Shown piece after piece: positions 24,990 to 33,493 of a DNA stretch of 49,336 nucleotides. Where the stretch lies: contig JAILNP010000034.1 in the NCBI GenBank assembly GCA_024691475.1, forward strand, positions 1 through 49,336, in the 5' to 3' direction. Positions within the stretch are counted from its first letter, which is position 1, and each line of letters opens with the position of its first letter. A program made the position numbers and the translations under genes. The notes under the pieces were generated by a model that did not search any database, had not been told where the DNA came from, and saw only the letters and a program-made list of their open reading frames with translations. The stretch is from Denitrobacterium sp024691475 (GTDB taxonomy: Bacteria > Actinomycetota > Coriobacteriia > Coriobacteriales > Eggerthellaceae).

Positions 24990-25035
24990 GACCCCACGCG
25001 AAAACGCGCCCCTTAATTCTATCGAAAGGATTATC

Positions 25036-25704
25036 ATGGCCATCTTCCAGCGCATTACCGACATCCTGAAGGCGAACATCAACGATATGCTCGACAAGGC
25101 AGAGGACCCCGAGAAGATGGTCAAGCAGATCATCATCGAAATGAGCGAACAGGTCGATTCTGCTACCGAGGCGCTTGGCCAGGCCATGGGCTCACAGAAG
25201 CTTGCCGCTCGCCAGCTTGAAGAAGCGAAGCGTGCTTCCGCCGATTGGCAGCAGAAGGCCGAGCTTGCCCTGAAGAGTGGCAACGAGGAACTTGCGCGTC
25301 GCGCCCTCGATTCCAAGGTTGGCGTCGATCGCCAGATCGCCGAAATGCAGCAGCAGTACGATGCGCTCTCTGCTCAGGTTGACAAGCTGAAGGATCAGGT
25401 GAAGGTCCTCAAGCAGAAGCTCGACGAGGCTCGCGCCCGCCAGGATATTCTCATTGCCCGCTCGCGCATGGCCGACGCTCAGCAGGGCGTTGCCACGGCC
25501 GTTGGCGCAGCTTCTTCCACCTCCGCATTCTCCAAGCTCGATAAGCTCGAGCAGAAGGTTGCGCAGAAGGAAGCTACCGCCGAGGCCTTTACCGAGCTCA
25601 ACGGCATGAACGTCGATCCTACGGAAGATGAGTTCGCCAAGCTGCAGCATGCTGCCGATGTCGATGCCGAAATGGCCGCGCTCAAGGCCAAGCTGGGCAT
25701 GTAG
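25036..25704 (+). CDS. pspA: PspA/IM30 (Vipp1)-family envelope-stress protein
   Basis: 222 residues, nearly all alpha-helical and coiled-coil. It starts with the amphipathic membrane-binding helix of the family (AIFQRITDILKANINDMLDK), then EDPEKMVKQIIIEM and long heptad-like stretches (DKLKDQVKVLKQKLDEARAR). PspA/IM30 proteins are ESCRT-III-like and polymerise on stressed inner membranes to limit proton leakage. The ATG at 25036 has gaaagga upstream; the frame is open further 5' but without recognisable sequence. It is followed after one base by a GIDE-like membrane protein and probably works with it. There is no pspF/sigma-54 system in view. Confidence 0.93.
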   Translation: MAIFQRITDILKANINDMLDKAEDPEKMVKQIIIEMSEQVDSATEALGQAMGSQKLAARQLEEAKRASADWQQKAELALKSGNEELARRALDSKVGVDRQIAEMQQQYDALSAQVDKLKDQVKVLKQKLDEARARQDILIARSRMADAQQGVATAVGAASSTSAFSKLDKLEQKVAQKEATAEAFTELNGMNVDPTEDEFAKLQHAADVDAEMAALKAKLGM

Positions 25705-25705
25705 C

Positions 25706-26707
25706 ATGAGCCTATCTACGATCGCCATCGCCCTCATCTTCCTCATCGTTGCCGGTTTCGTCGTTACGTTCGGCTACATCAGGCAATCCACGGTGGGGAA
25801 GAAGGAAGCGCCCAGCGTTTCGCCCACCAGCGTGCACCAAACCCATAGCACCATGTCGCAGGACATGAAGAGCATGCAGACGTCGCGCGTCGTCGATGCC
25901 GTTTCCGTGCTCGACGAGCTGCGCATCGCTTCGCCCTCGTACCGTCATTACTGCGAGCTCGTTGGCTCGTCTCAGTCGGAAGGTGGGGTCATTGCCCCAT
26001 ATAGCAAGCGAAAGGTTGCCTATTACGACGTACGTTGCTATCGACTTGAGAATCGCGCTGGTCAGCACTATGAAACGCTTGTGGCGCATGAGCGCTCCAT
26101 CGACCCTGTTTGGTTTTCCGATGGCAGCAGTGATGATCGGGTCTACATCGACGTCGCCTCTTTCGGCGAGAATGTTCTCCTGGTGAATTCGAAGGACCAC
26201 GTTGAGCGCCCCGATTCGGAATTCTCCCGCACATTTGGCCAGGCAGACCATGGTGGCTCCGTTGCGCCTTCGTCGGCTGTTTTCGGTCTTACTCCCCCTG
26301 GGTTTGATTTTGACCTGGGCGATGTCGATCTCGATTCGTCATTCAGCGATTTGTCCAGTGGCTTCAGCGACTTTTTGGGCGGCGCGTCCATGCCGCATGG
26401 TCATCACGACTACGGCTCTGATATTGGCACGCTTATTGGGGGCATTGCCCTGGGTACTGTCTTGTCGCAGATGGGGCAGGATAAACAGGTGCAATACGCT
26501 CAGCCTCAGCAACAACAGAGTTCCATTTCCGGTTATCGCCTGGTAGAGGATGTCATCCCGCTCAATTCGCCCGTCTATTGCATTGGCGAGTTGTATCGCA
26601 CGGGCGATTGGTTGAGCATTGCCAAGTCGGTTTCCATCGATCATCCCACATCGTTCTTCGCGACGAAGCCCGAAGCTGAGGTTATTTCGCATCTAGCTGG
26701 TCGCTAG
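25706..26707 (+). CDS. Membrane-anchored GIDE-like domain protein downstream of pspA
   Basis: 333 residues. One N-terminal membrane helix (STIAIALIFLIVAGFVVTFGYI) is followed by a soluble part. Residues about 70-150 form a beta-rich domain (KVAYYDVRCYRLENR...VWFSDGSSDDRVYIDV). The C-terminal GYRLVEDVIPLNSPVYCIGELY segment strongly recalls the GIDE/MULAN family of E3-ligase-related membrane proteins. A low-complexity insert rich in Asp, Ser, Phe and Gly, with HGHHDYG, lies between (about 200-250), and a Gln-rich patch at about 275. The RING domain of eukaryotic relatives is absent. The start at 25706 is one base after the pspA stop. Joint action with PspA in membrane stress is inferred from linkage. 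Confidence 0.78.
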   Translation: MSLSTIAIALIFLIVAGFVVTFGYIRQSTVGKKEAPSVSPTSVHQTHSTMSQDMKSMQTSRVVDAVSVLDELRIASPSYRHYCELVGSSQSEGGVIAPYSKRKVAYYDVRCYRLENRAGQHYETLVAHERSIDPVWFSDGSSDDRVYIDVASFGENVLLVNSKDHVERPDSEFSRTFGQADHGGSVAPSSAVFGLTPPGFDFDLGDVDLDSSFSDLSSGFSDFLGGASMPHGHHDYGSDIGTLIGGIALGTVLSQMGQDKQVQYAQPQQQQSSISGYRLVEDVIPLNSPVYCIGELYRTGDWLSIAKSVSIDHPTSFFATKPEAEVISHLAGR

Positions 26708-26746
26708 TTGCGTTCCATAGCAAAGGGCTCCCAGCCAAACTGAACC

Positions 26747-26786
26747 GCCTCCCATTTCTTGGACATGAGAAATGGGAGGCCTTTTT
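26747..26786. terminator. Strong terminator between the pspA operon and the thioesterase
   Basis: Perfect 13-bp arms 26747-26759 and 26768-26780, eight-base loop, then CTTTTTA on the plus strand. It is GC-rich at the base. It can serve both convergent transcripts, though the plus-strand T-run is better. Confidence 0.92.
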
Positions 26787-26807
26787 ACGTATGCGTTGAT
26801 GAACGCT

Positions 26808-27224
26808 TTAATTGGCAGGCAGCGGCCGATGCATGAGCGAGTACGACCCGTGTGCCACCAGGCGTCCTTTGCTGTCGGAAATATCGATATCGTAGAAGCC
26901 CATCGTGCGACCGCGGCGCTTCGCCGAGCACGTGGCAATGAGCTCGTTTCCCCTTGGCATATCAGTGAATTGCATCGAACTCGACACGGTCATGTTGATC
27001 TCGTTCTCGTCCCAATCGGCAATGGCGCTCGCGAAATCGGCCATCGTGAGGTAAAGACCGCCCATGACGCCGCCCTTAGCGTTGTGATGTCGCTCGTCTA
27101 CCGTTACCGCTACAACCGAGCTTCCCGGCTCTGCATCTACGATGCGTATCCCCGACGTTTTCATCGCGAACAGGTCGTCTGCGAAGTAGGAGCGGACGGT
27201 TTCCAGATACGCATCGTGTTCCAT
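26808..27224 (-). CDS. PaaI-type hotdog-fold acyl-CoA thioesterase
   Basis: A 138-residue single hotdog domain. HHNAKGGVMGGLYLTMADFASAIA matches the PaaI/YbgC-like segment, in which the HN-x-G-x-x-HGG pattern appears as HNAKGGVMGG, so the second His is replaced by Met-Gly. TVSSSMQFTDMPRGNELIATC and GFYDIDISDSKGRLVA complete the fold. Such enzymes hydrolyse aryl- or acyl-CoA thioesters. Its ribosome site (aaggag) is made by the last Lys-Glu codons of the preceding ferredoxin-like gene, two bases away, so the two are translationally linked. The substrate is unknown; a link to the CoA ligase at 37 kb is only speculative. Confidence 0.85.
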   Translation of the reverse strand: MEHDAYLETVRSYFADDLFAMKTSGIRIVDAEPGSSVVAVTVDERHHNAKGGVMGGLYLTMADFASAIADWDENEINMTVSSSMQFTDMPRGNELIATCSAKRRGRTMGFYDIDISDSKGRLVAHGSYSLMHRPLPAN

Positions 27225-27226
27225 TG

Positions 27227-28348
27227 CTACTCCTTGTGTCCTAGGTGTAGGCCGTGCTTGTGCTTTTCCTTCTTCGCTTTCGCTTCAGCGGATTCTTCGG
27301 ATGCCTTCTCGAGCTCGTCGAGGTAGATTTCCGCCGTGGCTTCGTCGATGAACACCGCGCCTTGCTCGCATGCGTTCATGCATGCGCCGCACCCTACGCA
27401 GTACATGGGGTCGACTTCGGGCTTGCCCGTTTCCTTGTCGAGCGACCGTGCGCCCGTGGGGCAGGCGGCAACGCATGCCCCGGCACCCGTGCAGTATTCG
27501 AAGTCGGTCTTCGATATGCCCACGGGAATCTCGGCGGCGATATCGTGCCGACGCTCCACTGCTTCCAGCAGCATCTTCTGACGTGGGAAGAGCGTATGCT
27601 TCTGGCGTCCTTCGGGCGTGAAATCCGCAAAGGGGCTATTTTCGGAGAGGTTCAGGCGCGCTACGGCGCGGGCGCGTTCCTGTTTTGCGTAATAGTCTTG
27701 TAGCACCTCGGAGTTTCGCAGGCGACGTTTGCCGCTGGCGATTTCCCCTACATCGGAAAGCAGGCCGGTGAACGCGGCGCGGCGGTCTGTGGGGTCTTCC
27801 TCGTCGGTGTACTTCTCGATAAGCTTCTGACTTTCGGGAATCCTATAGCTGAACAGGACGTTTTCTCCCGTGCGCTGCTCGGCAATCTCTATGGCGCGGG
27901 GGAAGAGCTCGCCGCCTATTTCGCCTGCGCGATCGCAGTCTTCGCAGTACTTCAGGTCGCAGGCGATGGTGAGCCTGATCTTTTCGGCCATGAGTAGCGT
28001 CCATAGCTCGGGTGGAACCATGGAAAGGCAGGGAAGCACCACGACGTTCGTGTCGATGTGCAGGTCGGGAAAGATATTCTCCTTGCACGTAAGGTATGCC
28101 CTGCGTCCGCTCGTGGCGATGCGACGAATGCGTGCGTGCAAGTCGTTCATGGTGAGATGCGTGCTGGCGAACGCGTCGCATACGCCAAAGCAAATGCCGC
28201 ATCCATTACAGACGTCATGGTCTACGACGGGCGCGGCGTTGCCTTCGGGCAGGCTGATTGCTCCATGCGGGCATGCGTGCTCGCAGCGTGCGCAATCTGA
28301 GCCTGCCTGGCGCGTGCAGTATTCGTTTACGACAACGAGCTTATGCAC
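27227..28348 (-). CDS. Protein with four ferredoxin-type Cys motifs and a Cys-rich central domain
   Basis: 373 residues. Two ferredoxin-type motif groups lie at the N-terminus (CARCEHACPHG and CNGCGICFGVC) and two near the C-terminus (CTGAGACVAACPTG and CVGCGACMNACEQG), consistent with up to four [4Fe-4S] clusters. The centre (about 85-160) has further conserved-looking cysteines (LTCKENIF, VVLPCLSMVPPELW, CDLKYCEDCDRAGE), perhaps binding another cluster or partner. The tail is Lys/Glu-rich and ends in several His (KHKHGLHLGHKE). No signal peptide or membrane helix is seen, so it is a cytoplasmic electron carrier or reductase subunit. It starts at GTG 28348, overlapping the gltX stop by eight bases. 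The redox partner is unknown. Confidence 0.82.
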   Translation of the reverse strand: MHKLVVVNEYCTRQAGSDCARCEHACPHGAISLPEGNAAPVVDHDVCNGCGICFGVCDAFASTHLTMNDLHARIRRIATSGRRAYLTCKENIFPDLHIDTNVVVLPCLSMVPPELWTLLMAEKIRLTIACDLKYCEDCDRAGEIGGELFPRAIEIAEQRTGENVLFSYRIPESQKLIEKYTDEEDPTDRRAAFTGLLSDVGEIASGKRRLRNSEVLQDYYAKQERARAVARLNLSENSPFADFTPEGRQKHTLFPRQKMLLEAVERRHDIAAEIPVGISKTDFEYCTGAGACVAACPTGARSLDKETGKPEVDPMYCVGCGACMNACEQGAVFIDEATAEIYLDELEKASEESAEAKAKKEKHKHGLHLGHKE

Positions 28349-29828
28349 CGAAGACTTCTTTCAGGGTTGTGTCGATACGGGCGACCACGTCGGCGCGGTC
28401 CATGAGCTCCACGCTTTCGAAGAGCGGGGGCGAAACCATGTTGCCGCAGATGGCAACACGGATTGGCTGGAAGACGAACTTCGCCTTCATGTCGAGCTTC
28501 TCGCACAGGCCGCGAACGGTATCCTGCAGCGGGTCGCATTCCCAGGCGATGGACTCGTCGGCGATGATGTCGCGAGCGGCGCGCAGCGCTTCCTCGGCGC
28601 GAGCGCCTTCCTTCAGCAGCACCTTCTTCACGCTCTTTTCGTCGAGCGTGACTTCGGGCCCCCAGAACAGGTAGGCAAGCTTTTCGGGCAGTTCGTCGAA
28701 GCGCTGCAGGCGCTCGGCGACAAGCGCGTACATCTTCATGAAGCGCTCGGGGTCGGCGTCGATAGCGGCTTCGGTGGCACCGGCCTGCACCAGCCAGGAA
28801 CGGGCCGCCTTCAGCCATTCGCTTGCGCCCATATGCTGGATGTACTGGCCGTTCATCCAGTTCAGCTTCGTCTCGTCGAATACAGCGTCCTTCTTCGTGA
28901 TGCGCTCGAGCGAGAACTCGCGGCAGAGAACGTCGCGCGGAATGATGGTGGTTTCGCCGTCGAGGCTCCAGCCCAGAAGCGCCAGGAAGTTCACCATGGT
29001 GTCGGGCAGGTAGCCGCGGTCGCGGTATTCTTCCACGCTCGTTGCGCCATGGCGCTTCGAGAGCTTCTTTCCGTCGCCGCCCAGGATCATCGACAGATGC
29101 GCGAAGGTGGGCGTGGGATAGCCCAGGGCTTCGTAGATGAGAATCTGACGCGGGGTGTTCGACAGGTGATCGTCGCCGCGGATGACGTGCGTGATGCGCA
29201 TGTTGGCATCGTCGCAGACGACGGCGAAGTTATACGTGGGGCTACCATCGGAGCGCACCAGGATGAGATCGTCCATGACGTCGGCGGGGAACTGCATGGG
29301 GCCGTATACGGCATCCTCGAATTCGATGGGGCCGTGGTCGGCAGGGACCTTTAGGCGCCATACGTGCTCTTCGCCTGCGTCGATGCGGCGCTGAGCTTCT
29401 TCGGGGTCGATATCGCGGCAGGTGCGGTCGTATCCGGAATATGCCTGCCCGTTCTGTTCTGCGGCAGCGCGCTTGGCGTCGAGCTCTTCCTTCGAGCAGA
29501 AGCAGGGGTAGACCTTGCCTTCCGCTTTCAGCTTCTCGAGCGCTTCGCGATACGTGTCCAGGCGTTCGGTTTGCGTGTAGGGGCCATATTCACCGCCCGC
29601 TTCGGGGCCTTCGTCCCAATCTAGGCCCAGCCAGCGCATGGCGCGCAGGATGATCTGGGTGTTTTCCTCGGTGGAGCGTGTGGGGTCGGTGTCTTCGATG
29701 CGAAGCACGAACGTTCCGCCCATCGCACGCGCAAAGGCCCAGTTGTAGATGGCCGTGCGGGCGCCACCGATGTGGAGCTTGCCGGTGGGGCTTGGTGCGA
29801 AACGTACGCGTACTTCTGATGCTGTCAT
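28341..29828 (-). CDS. gltX: Glutamyl-tRNA synthetase
   Basis: A 495-residue class I aminoacyl-tRNA synthetase charging tRNA-Glu. The HIGH motif appears as LHIGGARTAIYN near residues 15-25, then VLRIEDTDPTRS. The KMSKS-type loop is KLSKRHGATSVEEY, followed by GYLPDTMVNFLALLGWS and a helical anticodon-binding C-terminal half. The ATG at 29828 has aaggaagg just upstream; a more distal in-frame ATG (29843) overlaps that site. It is the third gene in a probable minus-strand run beginning with the ATP-grasp gene, and its stop overlaps the start of the ferredoxin-like gene. No tRNA gene lies beside it. Confidence 0.96.
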   Translation of the reverse strand: MTASEVRVRFAPSPTGKLHIGGARTAIYNWAFARAMGGTFVLRIEDTDPTRSTEENTQIILRAMRWLGLDWDEGPEAGGEYGPYTQTERLDTYREALEKLKAEGKVYPCFCSKEELDAKRAAAEQNGQAYSGYDRTCRDIDPEEAQRRIDAGEEHVWRLKVPADHGPIEFEDAVYGPMQFPADVMDDLILVRSDGSPTYNFAVVCDDANMRITHVIRGDDHLSNTPRQILIYEALGYPTPTFAHLSMILGGDGKKLSKRHGATSVEEYRDRGYLPDTMVNFLALLGWSLDGETTIIPRDVLCREFSLERITKKDAVFDETKLNWMNGQYIQHMGASEWLKAARSWLVQAGATEAAIDADPERFMKMYALVAERLQRFDELPEKLAYLFWGPEVTLDEKSVKKVLLKEGARAEEALRAARDIIADESIAWECDPLQDTVRGLCEKLDMKAKFVFQPIRVAICGNMVSPPLFESVELMDRADVVARIDTTLKEVFGA

Positions 29829-29879
29829 AGTGCCTTCCTTCATATGCTATGCCGCGAATGGCGCGGCGATATAACGGAG

Positions 29880-30710
29880 TTATGCGGCATGCCTCTTCAT
29901 GCGGCCGCCGAGAACAATCGAAATGATACATGCGGTTGCCGTGACAGCCAACCACAGTGCGCCCATGCCCATCCAAAATCCCTCGGGAAGCATGCTGATA
30001 AGCAAGCTATTTGCCGAGAACGTCCAATTCCCTTGGGGAAAGAGCACTTCGTGGAAGAAGGCGAAGAAGGCGTCGAAATTGTAGATGGACCAGATGCCGC
30101 AGAAGAACAGAGGCGTGAGCACGAGGGTTCCGCCCCAGCTGAGCGCACGTCCTAGCAGTTTCTTGTTTCTGCGCAGCATGACGGCAAGGATGAGCGCAAC
30201 GATGGCTATGCCCATGAATACGGGTACCGCCTTGGTGATGAGCGCGTTGCAATCTTCCAGATGGCTCATGGCGTCTTCGTCGAGCCCGTATGCGTCGGAT
30301 ACGCTTGCCATGGCGTACATGGTTTGCAGGCTATCGTTTTCGCTGCTCAGGTTTACGGAGTTCGTCACCCGCGTCCATGCGGACGCCTTCTGCGACCCCT
30401 CGCTGCTTGCTTCTTGCGCGGCGCTCACCACGCGCGAGGCGAGCAGCTCCTTGGCGTCGGAAAGTAGACCGTCGTGTCCTTCTACCGTGTAGTCACGCGT
30501 GGCAACGGCAAGCTGCACGAGCTGGTCGTAGGTGTAGGGCGAAGCGTCGGCGCTGCACGTGTTTTGGGCCAGCAGTCGTGTCGTGGGTTGTGCTGCGCAG
30601 GCAGCATAGCCTGCGAACAGGTATGTTGCCGCAAGGCAAACGCAGCATAGAATGGACGCCACGTTCGCGACGAACGTGGATAGCGGGGAAGACTCGTTTG
30701 GTTTGCTCAT
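29880..30710 (-). CDS. DUF1461/TIGR01906-like integral membrane protein
   Basis: 276 residues. One N-terminal membrane helix (about 17-38) precedes an extracytoplasmic region of about 130 residues, then three membrane helices (about 165-185, 195-220, 240-270). The segment ending NSLLISMLPEGFW matches the LLPEGFF-type signature seen before the last helix of the DUF1461/TIGR01906 family. The topology of one helix, a loop and three helices also fits that family. The function is unknown. The start is put at 30710 (MSKPNESS) because upstream sequence in the same frame is antisense-like; the ribosome site is weak (caagaac). It follows the ATP-grasp gene by 22 bases and precedes gltX by 51. Confidence 0.8.
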   Translation of the reverse strand: MSKPNESSPLSTFVANVASILCCVCLAATYLFAGYAACAAQPTTRLLAQNTCSADASPYTYDQLVQLAVATRDYTVEGHDGLLSDAKELLASRVVSAAQEASSEGSQKASAWTRVTNSVNLSSENDSLQTMYAMASVSDAYGLDEDAMSHLEDCNALITKAVPVFMGIAIVALILAVMLRRNKKLLGRALSWGGTLVLTPLFFCGIWSIYNFDAFFAFFHEVLFPQGNWTFSANSLLISMLPEGFWMGMGALWLAVTATACIISIVLGGRMKRHAA

Positions 30711-30732
30711 GTTCTTGAATTGCTCGTTTCGA

Positions 30733-32106
30733 TTATAGGTCGCAGTCGACCCAGATGGTTGCGCTCGTAAGGTCGCCCATGGGATTGCTGATGATGGCAT
30801 TTGGCCCCAGGCGGCTGAACACGCCCGCGAAGGTTCCGTTGAACACGTAGAGGCCATTCAGGTTCTTGTAGGGCCTCAGCTGACGCGGAATGTCTGCGGC
30901 ATCGCGTTCCAGCATGTCGGGAACGATAGGCAGCACGTCGGTCTCGTAGGGCGTGAGGTACGTCTGCACCAGGAAGGGTGCGCCAGCGGCGCCATTCGCG
31001 AATTTGCTTACGATGGCTTCCCATTCCTCTTGGGTATGCATCTGGCCTGCGTAGACGTCGGCGGCGCCATACTGGTCGGTGGGCTTGATGATCCAGCTGT
31101 CCTTGTTCGCGCGCACTTCGTCCAAATTGATGTGAGCGTCGTCGAGGAATTTCGTCTGCGGAACGTGGGCGTCAACGAAATCGCATTCTTCTTGCGTAAG
31201 GAACGCGCGCGTCTTCGGATGAAAGAGCGCGTCGAAGATCTGCTTGTCATGAACGATGTGGCCTGCGAAGCTTCCGATGAGCGCCACGGCTCCCGCACGG
31301 GTGGCTTCGATGAGCGGCTGGCTTTCGTCCCAGTGGTTCAGGATATCGTTGGTGACGCTGCGACGCCAGATGGCATCGACGCGGCGACCGGATTTCGTGC
31401 GGAGCACGCCGTCTTCGAAGACCAGGTCGCGCACATCGGCAACGATGCAAGGGTATCCGCGCTGCGCGAAGTAGGTGCAGTACACCTTGAATTCGTCGAC
31501 CACGGCGTTCTCCATGAAGTCCACGATTGCGAACGTGGGATGCTCGACGCGGTTCTCGAACGTGTTGTAAATGTGGATGAACTCGTCGACCCAGGGGTAG
31601 AACAGATCGCTTGTCTGCACGGTATGGTTCTTCTTGAATTCCTGCATGGTCTTGCTGTTCGCGAGCGAGATGTTTAGCTCGCGGTCTTCGTTCATGCCCG
31701 AGGATCCGTCGGCATTTAGCTCGCAAAATCCGCTGGTCAGGTCGTCTTCGTTCAGGAAAATGTCGAAGCGGGCGAAGGGGAGCAGTGCATCATAGCGCTG
31801 GGGAATCATAATGAGATCCGCCAGGCGCTCGTCGTATTCGAAGATCTGGCGATAGTCTGCGTCGTCCAGGTAATGGCGCATTACCTTTTCGCAGATGGTG
31901 TGCGTTGTTTCCGCTACGTGCTTCATTTCGTCATAGGTGGCGCGGTCGAACAGGCGCGGTACGAACGAGGATTCTGCGAGTTCGTAGTGCACGATGGCCG
32001 TGGAATTCTCCATGTATGCGAATGCAGCGCGGCGGCTATCGATATCGCCATCGAGCTGCTCGATTATCCTCGTAAACTCATTGGTGTACTGTTTGTTCAG
32101 CGTCAT
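30733..32106 (-). CDS. Circularly permuted ATP-grasp / glutathionylspermidine-synthase-like protein
   Basis: 457 residues. Motifs fitting this group are GFCELNADGSSGMNEDRE (acidic ATP/Mg segment before the usual N-terminal strands), AIVDFMENAVVDEF, VDAIWRRSVTNDIL and SWIIKPTDQYGAADVYAG (ATP-binding Lys strand and small-residue loop). The group includes glutathionylspermidine synthase-like amide ligases and peptide-tailoring enzymes, which join a carboxylate to an amine with ATP. No amidase domain is fused. The ATG has ggagag seven bases upstream. It is divergent from metK and followed by a DUF1461-like membrane protein. The substrate is unknown. Confidence 0.8.
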   Translation of the reverse strand: MTLNKQYTNEFTRIIEQLDGDIDSRRAAFAYMENSTAIVHYELAESSFVPRLFDRATYDEMKHVAETTHTICEKVMRHYLDDADYRQIFEYDERLADLIMIPQRYDALLPFARFDIFLNEDDLTSGFCELNADGSSGMNEDRELNISLANSKTMQEFKKNHTVQTSDLFYPWVDEFIHIYNTFENRVEHPTFAIVDFMENAVVDEFKVYCTYFAQRGYPCIVADVRDLVFEDGVLRTKSGRRVDAIWRRSVTNDILNHWDESQPLIEATRAGAVALIGSFAGHIVHDKQIFDALFHPKTRAFLTQEECDFVDAHVPQTKFLDDAHINLDEVRANKDSWIIKPTDQYGAADVYAGQMHTQEEWEAIVSKFANGAAGAPFLVQTYLTPYETDVLPIVPDMLERDAADIPRQLRPYKNLNGLYVFNGTFAGVFSRLGPNAIISNPMGDLTSATIWVDCDL

Positions 32107-32218
32107 GGGTTCTCTCCGAAAAGTTCGAATGGTTTTTTCCGTAAAAGTGTATCATTGCACGCAAGAAAAAATACGGGCGTAGAGCCCATCCGCCGCTACT
32201 TACGAAGGAGATAGTTCC

Positions 32219-33490
<1,272 letters not shown>

Positions 33491-33493
33491 TCC

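Noticed and set aside
32107..32218. A possible SAM riboswitch upstream of metK
   Set aside because: The leader is only about 110 bases and shared with a divergent gene. No conserved SAM-aptamer stems or a following terminator could be drawn.
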